Shown: positions 53,230 to 63,008 of the stretch, one piece after another
Position numbering within the stretch: position 1 is the stretch's first letter
Layout: each line of letters opens with the position of its first letter
Program-made: the position numbers and the translations under genes
Notes under the pieces: model-generated
The model's input: only the letters and a program-made list of their open reading frames with translations
The model's database searches: none
Told to the model about the DNA's origin: nothing
Source of the DNA: Corallococcus coralloides DSM 2259
GTDB taxonomy: Bacteria > Myxococcota > Myxococcia > Myxococcales > Myxococcaceae
Assembly: GCF_000255295.1 (NCBI RefSeq)
Contig: NC_017030.1
Location: forward strand, 7,662,328 to 7,726,327
DNA: 64,000 bases
Reading direction: 5' to 3'

Positions 53230-54717
53230 TCACGGAGACGGCAGCTTCGTCCACACGGCCTTGGTCTGGAGGTAACCATCCAGCGCGTGGTGGCCCAGGT
53301 CCTTGCCCCAACCGGATTCCTTGTAGCCACCGAAGGGCGCCGCGTCGTCGAACTCGTTGAAGCAGTTGATCCACACCACGCCGCTCTTCACCTGCTTCGC
53401 CAGCGCGTGGGCCTTGGCCACGTCGCCCGTCCAGATGGACGCGGCCAGGCCGTACTGCGTGCTGTTCGCCATCGCGATGGCCTCCGCGTCGTCGCGGAAA
53501 CGCAGGCAGCTGAGCACCGGGCCGAAGATCTCCTCCTGGGCGATCTTCATGTCCGGCTTCACGTCGCCGAAGATGGTGGGCTTCACGAAGCAGCCCTTCG
53601 CCTTGAAGCCCTCCGTGTCGCGGCCACCGCCCGCGAGCAGCTTCGCGCCCTGCTGCTTGCCGCTCTCGATGTAGCCCAGCACCACGTCCATCTGCTTCTG
53701 GCTCACCAGCGCGCCCATCTCCGTGGTCGCGTCCAGCGGGTCGCCCACCTTCATCGTGCGCGCCTTCTCCGCGAGCTTCGCGACGAAGGCCTCGTAGGCG
53801 TCCTGGTGCACCAGCACGCGGCTGCCCGCGTTGCAGGTCTCACCCTTGTTGCCGAAGATGCCCCAGAAGCACGCCTCCACCGCGCGGTCGAAGTCCGCGT
53901 CCGGGAAGATGATCTGCGGGCTCTTGCCGCCCAGCTCCAGCGTCAGCTTCTTCAGGTTGCTCGCGGCGGAGGCCTGGAGCAGCCGGCGCGCGGTGCGGCC
54001 GGAGCCGGTGAACGAAATCTTGTCCACGTCCGGGTGCCGGGCGATGGCTTCACCCGCGGGGTCGCCCAGGCCGGTGATGACGTTGATGACGCCGGGCGGG
54101 AAGCCCGCCTCCAGCGCCAGCGCGCCCAGCTTCAGCGCGGTGAGCGGCGTGTACTCGGACGGCTTCACCACCACCGTGCAGCCGGCGGCCAGCGCGGGCC
54201 CCAGCTTCCAGCCCAGCATGCACGTGGGGTAGTTCCACGGCACGATGGCGCCCACCACGCCCACCGGCTCCTTGAGCGCGTAGGTGTGGAAGGGGCCGTC
54301 CACGGGCAGCACCTCGCCCGTGATGGTGCTGGCCATGTCCGCGAAGTTCGCGAGCGTCGCGGCGGCCGGCGCCACGTCCCCCCGGATGGCGTCCTTGAAC
54401 GTCTTCCCGTTGTTCAGCGACTCGACGAGCGCGAACTCCTCGCGGCGCTCGTAGAGCAGGTCCGCCAGCTTGCGGATGAGCTTGCCGCGCTCGCGGCCGG
54501 TCATCTGGCCCCACGGCCCGGACTCGAAGGCGCGGCGCGCGGCCTTCACCGCGCGGTCCACGTCCGCGGCGGTGCCCGCGGGCACGTCAGCGATCTTCTG
54601 GCCGGTGGCGGGATTCACCACCGCGAAGGTGCCCCCTTCGATGGGGTCCACCTGCTGCCCGTCGATGAGCAGCTTGAGCACGGGGAGCTTGGGAGTAAGC
54701 GAACGAGCGTCGGTCAT
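53230..54717 (-). CDS. NAD(P)+-dependent aldehyde dehydrogenase
   Basis: About 495 aa from ATG 54717 (MTDARSLTPKLPVLK) with GAGG upstream. VPWNYPTCML and TGSGRTARRL bind the cofactor, LELGGKSPQII holds the general-base Glu, GNKGETCNAGSRV holds the catalytic Cys, and EEIFGPVLSCLRF is a family signature. It oxidises an aldehyde to an acid. It is the first gene of the three-gene operon and could act on the gamma-glutamyl-aminoaldehyde, as PuuC does in putrescine use. It diverges from the amidotransferase gene with 88 bp between starts. Confidence 0.93.
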   Translation of the reverse strand: MTDARSLTPKLPVLKLLIDGQQVDPIEGGTFAVVNPATGQKIADVPAGTAADVDRAVKAARRAFESGPWGQMTGRERGKLIRKLADLLYERREEFALVESLNNGKTFKDAIRGDVAPAAATLANFADMASTITGEVLPVDGPFHTYALKEPVGVVGAIVPWNYPTCMLGWKLGPALAAGCTVVVKPSEYTPLTALKLGALALEAGFPPGVINVITGLGDPAGEAIARHPDVDKISFTGSGRTARRLLQASAASNLKKLTLELGGKSPQIIFPDADFDRAVEACFWGIFGNKGETCNAGSRVLVHQDAYEAFVAKLAEKARTMKVGDPLDATTEMGALVSQKQMDVVLGYIESGKQQGAKLLAGGGRDTEGFKAKGCFVKPTIFGDVKPDMKIAQEEIFGPVLSCLRFRDDAEAIAMANSTQYGLAASIWTGDVAKAHALAKQVKSGVVWINCFNEFDDAAPFGGYKESGWGKDLGHHALDGYLQTKAVWTKLPSP

Positions 54718-54805
54718 GGCGAGACCTCGGGTGAGCACGGCGCACAAGCGACCTGGAAGTGGCGGGCACCGGACACGGACGGCTGGACACGGTAGGAATG
54801 GGGAC

Positions 54806-55564
54806 ATGACGCGGCAAGCTGCCCCCATGAAGAACGTCCTCCTGCTGAAAGCCGGCGACGCGGCGACCTCCGTCCAGCTCTCCGTGGGCGACTATGAGCG
54901 GTGGTTTCTGCAAACCATCGGACTGTCCGGGCAGCGCTTCGACATCCGCCCCGTGCACAAGGGCGCGCCCCTGCCGAAGGACGCGAAGGGCTACGACGCG
55001 GTGATGATGACGGGCTCGCCCCTGTCGGTGACGCAGCGCGAGCCGTGGATGGAGCGCGCGGGCGCCTTCATGGTGGAGGCGGGCGAGCAGGGCATCCCCG
55101 TGCTCGGCGTGTGCTTTGGCCAACAGCTGCTGTCGGAGGCCTACGGCGGCAAGGTGACACGCAACCCCAACGGCCGCGAGACGGGCACCGTGGAGGTGAC
55201 GCTCTCACCGGGAGGCCGCGCGGATCCGCTGTTCGCCGGCCTGCCGGAGCGCTTCGCCGTGCAGGCCACCCACGAGGACATCGTCTCCCGCCTGCCGGAG
55301 GGCGCCACGGTGCTCGCGGGCAACGCCAACACCGCGAACCAGGCGCTCGCCTTCCGTCACAACGTGCGCGGCGTGCAGTTCCACCCGGAGATGCCCACGG
55401 ACGCCATGCGCGCGGTCATCCTCGCTCGCGAGGACAAGCTGGACGCGCTCGCGCGCGAGAAGGGCGTTCCGGAGGGCGAGTACGTCCCGCGGCTGTTGTC
55501 CGGCATCACCCCGACGCCGCACGCGCACCGGGTGCTGATGAACTTCCTCCAACACTTCACCTGA
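54806..55564 (+). CDS. Class I glutamine amidotransferase-like hydrolase
   Basis: About 252 aa from ATG 54806, with TAGGAATGGGG upstream; ATG 54827 (MKNVLLLKAGDA) is an alternative without a ribosome site. GVCFGQQLL holds the nucleophile Cys, GVQFHPE the His and Glu of the triad. The domain is a stand-alone amidotransferase of the GMP-synthase-like (GATase1) group, with no synthase attached. Beside a gamma-glutamyl ligase it may cleave gamma-glutamyl products as PuuD does, though PuuD belongs to a different subgroup. Divergent promoter region shared with the aldehyde dehydrogenase operon. Confidence 0.85.
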   Translation: MTRQAAPMKNVLLLKAGDAATSVQLSVGDYERWFLQTIGLSGQRFDIRPVHKGAPLPKDAKGYDAVMMTGSPLSVTQREPWMERAGAFMVEAGEQGIPVLGVCFGQQLLSEAYGGKVTRNPNGRETGTVEVTLSPGGRADPLFAGLPERFAVQATHEDIVSRLPEGATVLAGNANTANQALAFRHNVRGVQFHPEMPTDAMRAVILAREDKLDALAREKGVPEGEYVPRLLSGITPTPHAHRVLMNFLQHFT

Positions 55565-55665
55565 TCGGACCTTCCGGATTCGGGCGGCGCGCTGACGCGC
55601 TCCCTAGCTTTCTTCCGTGTTCCAGGACGGCGGTCCACGCACCGTCCAGGAGGGACGGGGCTGGG

Positions 55666-56496
55666 ATGAATCCGTTCGTGCTGCAGTACCGGAAGCTGAA
55701 GTGCCAGCTGAAGTACCTGGCCAGCTACGTGGATCTGGATCCACGCGGCAACCAGGTCGTGCGCCGCACGGACTTCAAGCACTGCCAGAAGCCGGTGCTC
55801 CTGTTGCACGGCTTCTTCAGCACGCGCCGCGTCCTGGAGGTGCTGGAGCACCGCCTGCGCCGCGAGGGCTACTGCGTCTGGTCCATCCACCTGGGCGGCA
55901 CCATGGACCGCTTCAACACGCACCGCATCGACGAGCTGGCGCGCAAGGTCCAGGGCAAGGTGGACCGGCTCTACGAGCGTCACCCGGGCATGGGGCCGCT
56001 CACCATCATCGGCCACTCCAAGGGTGGCCTCATCGGCACGTACTACGTGAAGCGGCTGGGCGGGGACACGCGGGTGAAGAGCCTCATCACCCTGGGCACG
56101 CCGCACAAGGGCACGCGCATGGCCTACCTGGGCTGCGCGACGCTGGGCTGGTTCAGCCGCAGCATGTGGCAGCTCACCCCGACCTCGCGCTTCATCAAGG
56201 ACCTGAGCGTGGGCGCCTTTCCACGCCACGTGCGGCTCACGTCCATCTACTCACGCGACGACGTCATCGCGCCCTACCCCTCCTCCGTGCTGGACGTGGA
56301 CGGCCAGCCCAACGTCTTCAACGTGGAGCTGTCCGGCGTGGTGCCCCACGGCGAGCTGCTCACGCGCCGGGCCGTGTGGGAGGTCATCCAGCGCGAGCTG
56401 GCCCTGGGCTATGTTGACGGCCCCGTGGCCGTACCCGTCGCCGCGCTTCCGTCCCCTCCCCTTCCGGTGGCCCTGCCCGCCGCCGCCAGTCCCTGA
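55666..56496 (+). CDS. Alpha/beta hydrolase, lipase/acyltransferase-like
   Basis: About 276 aa from ATG 55666, with GGAGGGA upstream. PVLLLHGFFSTRRVLE forms the oxyanion region, TIIGHSKGGLIGTYYV holds the nucleophile Ser (G-H-S-K-G), TLGTPHKGTRMA is typical of triacylglycerol lipases, and SRDDVIAPY and VVPHGELLT hold the likely Asp and His. No signal peptide is visible, so it may be cytoplasmic, with a Pro/Ala-rich tail. Substrate unknown. The next gene begins 3 nt after its stop. Confidence 0.85.
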   Translation: MNPFVLQYRKLKCQLKYLASYVDLDPRGNQVVRRTDFKHCQKPVLLLHGFFSTRRVLEVLEHRLRREGYCVWSIHLGGTMDRFNTHRIDELARKVQGKVDRLYERHPGMGPLTIIGHSKGGLIGTYYVKRLGGDTRVKSLITLGTPHKGTRMAYLGCATLGWFSRSMWQLTPTSRFIKDLSVGAFPRHVRLTSIYSRDDVIAPYPSSVLDVDGQPNVFNVELSGVVPHGELLTRRAVWEVIQRELALGYVDGPVAVPVAALPSPPLPVALPAAASP

Positions 56497-56499
56497 CAC

Positions 56500-56961
56500 A
56501 TGCCCTCGCGCTGGGATCACCTCTTCGACCTCAAGCCCGTCGCCCTCGTGGACCACCTGCTGGACGAGGTGGCGCGGCTGCTCGCCAAGGACCTGGAGTC
56601 CTGGCCTCCACCCGTTCAGGACCTGGACCCCGCGACGCTGGGCGAGTTCGCCCCGCTGTTCCAGGAGGCCACCCGGCGCCCCGCCCCAGCCGTCTACACG
56701 GAGGCCCTGCGGCTGGCGAAGTGGGACCTGGCCCGCGAGTTCGACGCCTTTGACGACTACGTGCGCAACAAGCGCTACCTGGAGCGGGGCCTGGGCCCTG
56801 ACGACCGCGTCCCCCTGCTCTTCCTCACCCGCTGGCTCACCGAGCAGATGCTGGGCCTGGGAGAGGCCACCCAGGGCCGCATCAAGCGCCCCTTGATGCG
56901 CGAGTGCCTGGACCGCGTGGAGGCCCGGCTGGGCGACCGGTCCCGCCTGCCCCAGGCCTGA
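56500..56961 (+). CDS. Hypothetical soluble helical protein
   Basis: 153 aa starting 3 nt after the hydrolase stop. It has no signal peptide or membrane helix and is rich in Leu, Ala, Arg and Asp, with predicted long helices (LVDHLLDEVARLLAKDLESW, FLTRWLTEQMLGLGEATQG). Family not recognised. The tight spacing suggests cotranscription with the hydrolase. Confidence 0.65.
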   Translation: MPSRWDHLFDLKPVALVDHLLDEVARLLAKDLESWPPPVQDLDPATLGEFAPLFQEATRRPAPAVYTEALRLAKWDLAREFDAFDDYVRNKRYLERGLGPDDRVPLLFLTRWLTEQMLGLGEATQGRIKRPLMRECLDRVEARLGDRSRLPQA

Positions 56962-57101
56962 GGCCAGGCGGGCTCGGGGCCGGCCGCCTGCCTTCATCCG
57001 AGCGGTTCCAGACCCTTGGGGGGCATAGGAGCCCGGCCCCATCGGAAGCTTTCCTTTCGGGAACTTGTCAGGAGGGAGGCCACTGCCTTAAGCCCGGGTG
57101 C

Positions 57102-58319
57102 ATGTCGCCGCCCGTGGAAGCCACCGCCCCCGACGAACGCCGCAAGCGCCTGATCCTCCTCGCGGGGTTGTGGGTGGCCATCGCGGTGACGCTCTTCGCC
57201 CTGCGCTCGGTGGTGATGCCCTTCGCGGGCGCGGCGCTCATCGCGTACCTGGTGCAGCCGCTGGTGGCGCGCATCACGCGGCTGAAGGTGGCTGGCCACG
57301 GCGTGCCGCGCTGGGTGGCCATCCTGCTCATCTACGCGGGGTTCTTCCTCGCGGTGTATCTCTTCTTCGTCGCGCTGGTGCCGCAGCTCTACCGCGAGGT
57401 GGCGCGCATCAGCCGGGAGATGGCCGCCTTCGCCAGCGCGCTCACGCCGGAGCACGTGCAGGGGCTCGCGCAGCGCGCGGAAGCGTGGCTCAACACGTAC
57501 GGCATCCCCGTGGCCCTGTCGGACCGGGCCATGGAGGGCGCGGCGGGCGCGTCCGGCGGCTTCAGCCTGGCGCTGGACCTGGAGCAGATGCTCACCGACG
57601 CGGTGGCGCGCGTGACGTCGCTCGCGAAGGAGAACCTGGCGGACATCGTCAACGTGTCGCGCCGCATCGTCACGGAGGTGCTGACCGGCGTCTTCATGCT
57701 GTTCTTCATCCTGATGGTCGCCGCGTTCTTCTCCATCGACGCGCAGGCCATCCGCCGCTACTTCGGCACGCTCATCCCCGCGGAGTTCCTGCCGGACGCG
57801 AAGACGCTGGTGGCCCGCATCGACAAGTCGCTGTCCGGCGTGGTGCGCGGACAGGTCACCATCTGCCTGGTGAACGGCGGCCTCACGCTGCTGGGCCTGC
57901 TGCTGTTCGGCGTGAAGTTCGCGTTCCTGCTGGCCACCATCGCCACGCTCTTCAGCCTCATCCCCATCTTCGGCACCATCATCAGCTCGGTGCCCATCGT
58001 CCTCATCGCGCTGGCGGACGGCTTCCAGAAGGGCGTCGCGCTCCTCTTGTGGATCATCGGCATCCACGCGCTGGAGGCGTACTTCCTCAACCCGAAGATC
58101 ATGGGCGAGGCCGCGCGCATCCACCCCGTGGTGGTGGCCTTCTCCCTCATTGCGGGCGAGAAGCTCTTCGGCCTCTGGGGCGCGCTGTTCGCGGTGCCGG
58201 TGGCCTCCATCGCGGTGGCCTGCTTCGACTATGCGCGCCTCAAGGCCCAGCCGCCCCCGCTGGTGGCCGCTCCGACCCAGCAGGCGGTCGCCGCCACGGA
58301 CGCCGCCCCCGCGGCCTGA
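57102..58319 (+). CDS. AI-2E (PerM/YdiK) family membrane transporter
   Basis: About 405 aa from ATG 57102 (MSPPVEATAPDERRKR). Eight or so membrane helices: three N-terminal (ILLAGLWVAIAVTLF onward), a periplasmic/amphipathic middle section (about 95-190), then the conserved C-terminal half with VRGQVTICLVNGGL, SLIPIFGTIIS and EAYFLNPKIMGEAARIHP, the family signature. Members have been linked to autoinducer-2 export, sodium/proton exchange and cell wall-related transport; the substrate cannot be predicted. The upstream gap of 140 bp suggests its own promoter. Confidence 0.9.
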   Translation: MSPPVEATAPDERRKRLILLAGLWVAIAVTLFALRSVVMPFAGAALIAYLVQPLVARITRLKVAGHGVPRWVAILLIYAGFFLAVYLFFVALVPQLYREVARISREMAAFASALTPEHVQGLAQRAEAWLNTYGIPVALSDRAMEGAAGASGGFSLALDLEQMLTDAVARVTSLAKENLADIVNVSRRIVTEVLTGVFMLFFILMVAAFFSIDAQAIRRYFGTLIPAEFLPDAKTLVARIDKSLSGVVRGQVTICLVNGGLTLLGLLLFGVKFAFLLATIATLFSLIPIFGTIISSVPIVLIALADGFQKGVALLLWIIGIHALEAYFLNPKIMGEAARIHPVVVAFSLIAGEKLFGLWGALFAVPVASIAVACFDYARLKAQPPPLVAAPTQQAVAATDAAPAA

Positions 58320-58458
58320 AACTCTCCACCGTGGCGGAACGCCCGGCTCCCGAAGCGTCCACCGTTGGAAAACCAGGGGCCGGGTCCTACTTTCCCCCCT
58401 GGCCATCACGGGGCTGAGTGACTAATTCCAGGCACGCCTCCGCCTCTGAGGACGTGTG

Positions 58459-61026
58459 ATGCCCCCCAGCCCCTCACCGGCCCCGGACTACCGGAGCCTG
58501 TTCGAAGCCGCGCCCAATCCGTACCTCGTGCTGACGCCGGAGTTCGTCATCGTCGGGGTGACGGACGCGTACCTGCGCGCCACGCGGACGCGGCGCGAGG
58601 ACATCCTGGGCCGCCACATCTTCGACGTCTTCCCGGACAACCCGCAGGACCCGCAGGCCAGCGGGGTGACCAACCTGCGCGCGTCGCTGGAGCGCGCGGT
58701 GAAGACGCGCAGCCCGGACGCGATGGCGGTCCAGAAGTACGACATCCCCCGGCCCGAGGGGGCCGGCGGCGGGTTCGAGCTGCGCTACTGGAGCCCGCTG
58801 AACACCCCGGTGTTCGGCGAGGACGGCGAGGTGCGCTACGTCATCCACCGCGTGGAGGACGTCACCGACTTCATCCGCCTGAAGCACCTGGACGAGGAGC
58901 AGAGCCGCCAGCACGCCGAGCTCCGCGCCCGCGCGGACGAGATGGAGGGCGAAATCTTCCGGCGCGCCCAGCAGATCCAAGAGGCCAACCAGCAGCTGCG
59001 CGTGGCGAACGAGCAGTTGGGCGAGCTGGACCGGCTCAAGTCGGAGTTCTTCGCCAACGTCAGCCACGAGTTCCGCACGCCGCTGACGCTGATGCTGGGG
59101 CCCACGGAGGACCTGCTCGCCGGGAGAGCGGGCCCGCTGTCGGATGAGGTCCGCAAGGAGATGGAGCGGGTGCACCGCAACGCCGGGCGCCTGCTCAAGC
59201 TGGTAAACGCGCTCCTGGACCTGTCGAAGCTGGAGGCGGGCCCCCAGGAGGAGCGCTTCGCGCCCACGGACCTGGCCGCGCTGACGAAGGACGCGGCGTC
59301 CAGCTTCCGCTCCGCCATGGAGCGCGCGGGCCTCAAGCTCACGGTGGACTGCCCTCCTTTGTCCCAGCCCGTCTACGTGGCGCCGGACCTGTGGGAGCAG
59401 ATCGTCCTCAACCTGGTCTCCAACGCGTTCAAGTTCACGCTCCAGGGCGGCGTCACGCTGCGCCTGCGCGAGCACGGGCAGCGGGTAGCGCTGGAGGTGG
59501 AGGACACCGGCTCGGGCATCCCCGCGCACGAATTGCCCCGCCTCTTCGAGCGCTTCCACCGCGTGCCGGGCTCGCCGTCGCGCACGATGGAGGGCAGCGG
59601 CATCGGGCTCGCGCTGGTGCAGGAGTTCGCCAGGCTGCACGGCGGCGCCGTGTCCGCGCGCAGCACGGAGGGCGAGGGCAGCGTCTTCACCGTGGAGCTG
59701 CCGCTGGGCCATGCGCACCTGCCACCGGAGCGCATCCGCACCGCCGCCCGGCCGCGCTCCGCGGCGCGCGAGGCCACGTCGGCCTACGTCGAGGAAGCGC
59801 TGCTGTGGGGCAGCGCGAAGCCCAAGGACCGCACGCAGTCCTCGCACCACCACCACCCGGCGTCCGCGGACGGCCACGCGGTGGCCCCGGCGCCTCGCGC
59901 GCGCATCCTGCTGGTGGACGACAACCGGGACATGCGCGACTACATCCAGCGCGTGCTCTCCCCCGAGTACGACGTGGAGGTGGCGACGGACGGCCAGAAG
60001 GGCCTGGAGGCCGCGCTGACCCGGCCGCCGGACCTGGTGCTGTCGGACGTGATGATGCCGAAGCTGGACGGCATGGGGCTCTTGAGGGCCCTGCGCGCCG
60101 CGCCCACCACCCGCGAGCTGCCCATCCTGCTCTTGTCCGCGAAGGCTGGAGAAGAGGCCACGGTGCAGGGCCTGGCGTCCGGCGCGGACGACTACCTGGT
60201 GAAGCCCTTCTCCGCGGGCGAGTTGCTCGCGCGCATCGCGTCCAACCTGAAGCTCGCGAGGATGCGCGGAGAGATGGCCAACGAGCGCGCCCGCGCGGAG
60301 AACCTGACGGCGGCCCTGCGCGCCCGCGACGACTTCCTCTCCGTGGCGGCGCACGAGCTGCGCACGCCCCTGGCGGCCTTCCAGCTGCACCTGGAGCTGG
60401 TGGAGCGCGGCCTGGGCAAGGACGCCCCGCCCAAGGCGCTGGAGCGCCTGAAGCAGGCCCGCTCGTTCATCCGCCGGCTGGCGATGCTCGTGGACGTGCT
60501 GATGGACGTGTCGCAGATCACCAGCGGCCGGCTGAAGATCACCCGCACGGACGTGGACCTGGGAGATTTGCTGGTGGAGGTGACGCGCTTCGCGGAGGAA
60601 GAAGCGCGCCGCGACGGCACGCCGCTCACCGTGGACGTGAAGGGGCCGGTGATGGGCACCTTCGATCCGTCACGCATCTCGCAGGTGGTGCACAACCTGG
60701 TCGCCAACGCGCTGAAGTTCGGCCGGGGCCGTCCGGTGGACGTGTCGCTGCAGCCGGATGGCGAGGTCGTGCGCCTGTCCGTGGTGGACCACGGCATCGG
60801 CATCAAGCCAGAGGACCGCGAGCGCATCTTCGACCGCTTCGAGCGCGCCGTGTCCACGCACCACTACGGCGGCCTGGGCCTGGGGCTCTGGGTGTCACGC
60901 CAGGTGGTGGAAGCGCACCAGGGCCGCATCGACGTGGAGGACACGCCGGGCGGCGGCACCACCTTCCGCGTGACGCTGCCCCTGAGGGACCCGCCGGTGG
61001 ACGTGGCCAGCCCGCTGGCCAGCTGA
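58459..61026 (+). CDS. Hybrid histidine kinase: PAS - kinase - receiver - kinase
   Basis: About 855 aa from ATG 58459 (GTG 58456 immediately precedes it). A PAS domain (about 10-135), coiled coil (about 140-190), HisKA with His203 (NVSHEFRTPL), HATPase (about 310-425: NLVSNAFKF, DTGSGIP, GSGIGLALV), a His-rich linker (SSHHHHP), a receiver with Asp530 (LSDVMMPKLDG), a second HisKA with His632 (AAHELRTPL) and a second HATPase (HNLVANALKFG, GLGLGLWVS) at the end. No membrane helix, so it is a cytoplasmic sensor. No cognate regulator is adjacent. Two complete kinase cores around one receiver suggest an internal phosphorelay. Confidence 0.93.
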   Translation: MPPSPSPAPDYRSLFEAAPNPYLVLTPEFVIVGVTDAYLRATRTRREDILGRHIFDVFPDNPQDPQASGVTNLRASLERAVKTRSPDAMAVQKYDIPRPEGAGGGFELRYWSPLNTPVFGEDGEVRYVIHRVEDVTDFIRLKHLDEEQSRQHAELRARADEMEGEIFRRAQQIQEANQQLRVANEQLGELDRLKSEFFANVSHEFRTPLTLMLGPTEDLLAGRAGPLSDEVRKEMERVHRNAGRLLKLVNALLDLSKLEAGPQEERFAPTDLAALTKDAASSFRSAMERAGLKLTVDCPPLSQPVYVAPDLWEQIVLNLVSNAFKFTLQGGVTLRLREHGQRVALEVEDTGSGIPAHELPRLFERFHRVPGSPSRTMEGSGIGLALVQEFARLHGGAVSARSTEGEGSVFTVELPLGHAHLPPERIRTAARPRSAAREATSAYVEEALLWGSAKPKDRTQSSHHHHPASADGHAVAPAPRARILLVDDNRDMRDYIQRVLSPEYDVEVATDGQKGLEAALTRPPDLVLSDVMMPKLDGMGLLRALRAAPTTRELPILLLSAKAGEEATVQGLASGADDYLVKPFSAGELLARIASNLKLARMRGEMANERARAENLTAALRARDDFLSVAAHELRTPLAAFQLHLELVERGLGKDAPPKALERLKQARSFIRRLAMLVDVLMDVSQITSGRLKITRTDVDLGDLLVEVTRFAEEEARRDGTPLTVDVKGPVMGTFDPSRISQVVHNLVANALKFGRGRPVDVSLQPDGEVVRLSVVDHGIGIKPEDRERIFDRFERAVSTHHYGGLGLGLWVSRQVVEAHQGRIDVEDTPGGGTTFRVTLPLRDPPVDVASPLAS

Positions 61027-61048
61027 ATTCCAGGCGTGCGGCCGCCCG

Positions 61049-61369
61049 CTACTGGCAGGCGGCGGCGCAGCGCGCGTTGCGGCACGTGGGGATGCACCGG
61101 CCGCAGTCCACGCTGTTGGGCGTACACGTCCCGTCGCACCGCACGCCCGTGCAGTCCGGCCCCACGTCGCGGTGGGTGATGGCGGTGCCCTCACCGCAGC
61201 ACGCGTTCGCGACGCAGTCCGAGTCGTCGTAGCAGACCTGGCTGGAGAGCACCGGTGGGGTGTCTCCAATGGGCAGGTCCTCCACCCCCAGGTCGCAGCC
61301 CGCCAACAGCCCCAGGGTGAGGCCCGCGACAGCGCGGGCGACAAGAAGAGGGAGGCGGGCACGACGCAT
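61049..61369 (-). CDS. Small Cys-rich lipoprotein
   Basis: 106 aa. Signal peptide with lipobox LLAGC (Cys25). The mature part contains twelve further Cys, including C-Y-D-D-S-D-C-V-A-N-A-C-C and C-G-R-C-I-P-T-C, a spacing like the disulfide-rich tails common in myxobacterial secreted proteins. Function unknown. It lies 25 nt downstream of rho on the same strand and may be cotranscribed; its stop is 22 nt from that of the hybrid kinase. Confidence 0.72.
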   Translation of the reverse strand: MRRARLPLLVARAVAGLTLGLLAGCDLGVEDLPIGDTPPVLSSQVCYDDSDCVANACCGEGTAITHRDVGPDCTGVRCDGTCTPNSVDCGRCIPTCRNARCAAACQ

Positions 61370-61394
61370 GGGGGCTCCTTGGGCCGGAAGGGAA

Positions 61395-63008
61395 CTACCG
61401 GTTCATCGAGCCCAGGAACTCCGCGTTCGCCGCCGTCGGACGCATGTGCTTGAGCACGAACTCCATCGCGTCGATGGGAGTGAACGGGTGGAGCACCTGG
61501 CGCAACGCCGTAATGCGCACCAGGTCCGCCTGAGACAAGAGCAACTCCTCCTTGCGGGTGCCGGATTTGTTGATGTCGAGCGTTGGGAAGATGCGCTTCT
61601 CCATCAACTTCCGGTCCAGGACGATTTCGGAGTTACCCGTGCCCTTGAACTCCTCGAAAATCACCTCGTCCATGCGGCTGCCGGTGTCGATGAGCGCCGT
61701 GCCGATGATGGTGAGGCTGCCGCCCTCCTCGATGTTGCGGGCCGCGCCGAAGAAGCGCTTGGGCTTGTGGAGCGCGTTGGCGTCCACGCCGCCGGACAGG
61801 ATCTTGCCGGACGCGGGCACCACCGTGTTGTAGGCGCGCGCCAGACGGGTGATGGAGTCCAGCAGGATGCAGACGTCGTACTTCTGCTCGACCAGGCGCT
61901 TGGCCTTGTCGATGACCATCTCCGCCACCTGCACGTGGCGCGTGGCGGGCTCGTCGAAGGTGGAGGACACCACCTCGCCGCGCACGCTGCGCTCCATGTC
62001 CGTCACTTCCTCCGGGCGCTCGTCCACGAGCAGCACGATGAGGTAGACGTCCGGGTGGTTGCGGCTGATGGCGTGCGCGATGTTCTGCAAGAGCACCGTC
62101 TTGCCGGCCTTCGGAGGCGCCACGATGAGGCAGCGCTGGCCCAGGCCGATGGGGCAGAACATGTCGATGATGCGCGTGGTCATCTCCGACGACTCGTGCT
62201 CCAGCTTGAGCTTGCGCGTCGGATAGAGCGGCGTGAGGTTGTCGAACAGGATGCGCTCGCGCGCCGCGTCCGACATGGGGTCCGCGAAGTTGACCTTGTC
62301 CACCTTCTGCAGCGCGAAGAAGCGCTCGCCCTCGCGGGGCTGGCGGATGGGGCCCGTCACCGTGTCGCCGGGCCGCAGGTTGAAGCGGCGCACCTGCGAC
62401 GGCGACACGTAGATGTCGTCCGGGGACGGCTGGTAGTCGCTGTCCGCGCTGCGCAGGAAACCGAAGCCGTCGCTGAGCAGCTCCAGCACGCCTTCCGCGT
62501 GGACCTCGAAGCGCTTGTCGGCGATGCCGCCCAGCAGCGCGAAGATGAGGTCCTGCTTCTTCAGCCCCTGGTAGCCCTCGATGCCCGTGTCGTGGGCCAT
62601 CTTCGCCAGGTCGACGATCTTCATCCGCTTCAGGTCATTGAGCTTGATGACCTGCATCGGGGTGCCGTCGCGCTCGACCTCCGTGATGGCGGGGCCTTCC
62701 GCGGACTCCTGCGGGGCGGCGGGAGCGGCCTCCTCGGCGGGCGTCTCCTCCTCCGTGCCGCGCAGCTCCTGGAGCTCGTCGTCACGCACGGGACGGGAGA
62801 TGGGAGTGAGCACCGGACGGGGCGCTTCCGCGGCGACCTCGGGGGCCTCGGCCTCCTCGGCGGGAGCCTCTTCACGGCGAGCCGGCGCACGGCGAGACCG
62901 GGGCGCGGGCTTCTCCGCCTCCTTCGCCGCAGCGCGCTTGCGCCGGGGCTTCTCCTCGGTGAACGCGGGCTCGACTACCTTCTCTCGGGGGGAACGGGCT
63001 TTGGCCAT
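61395..63008 (-). CDS. rho: Transcription termination factor Rho
   Basis: About 537 aa from ATG 63008 ([15 protein letters not shown]). The first 120 residues are a disordered insertion rich in Lys, Arg, Ala, Glu and Pro, absent from E. coli Rho (419 aa). Then come the N-terminal helical and RNA-binding cold-shock domains ([24 protein letters not shown]) and the ATPase: Walker [10 protein letters not shown], Walker [16 protein letters not shown], and the Q/R-loop regions SFDEP and [13 protein letters not shown]. It is a hexameric RNA translocase. A promoter predicted 198 nt upstream gives a long leader. Confidence 0.97.
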   Translation of the reverse strand: MAKARSPREKVVEPAFTEEKPRRKRAAAKEAEKPAPRSRRAPARREEAPAEEAEAPEVAAEAPRPVLTPISRPVRDDELQELRGTEEETPAEEAAPAAPQESAEGPAITEVERDGTPMQVIKLNDLKRMKIVDLAKMAHDTGIEGYQGLKKQDLIFALLGGIADKRFEVHAEGVLELLSDGFGFLRSADSDYQPSPDDIYVSPSQVRRFNLRPGDTVTGPIRQPREGERFFALQKVDKVNFADPMSDAARERILFDNLTPLYPTRKLKLEHESSEMTTRIIDMFCPIGLGQRCLIVAPPKAGKTVLLQNIAHAISRNHPDVYLIVLLVDERPEEVTDMERSVRGEVVSSTFDEPATRHVQVAEMVIDKAKRLVEQKYDVCILLDSITRLARAYNTVVPASGKILSGGVDANALHKPKRFFGAARNIEEGGSLTIIGTALIDTGSRMDEVIFEEFKGTGNSEIVLDRKLMEKRIFPTLDINKSGTRKEELLLSQADLVRITALRQVLHPFTPIDAMEFVLKHMRPTAANAEFLGSMNR

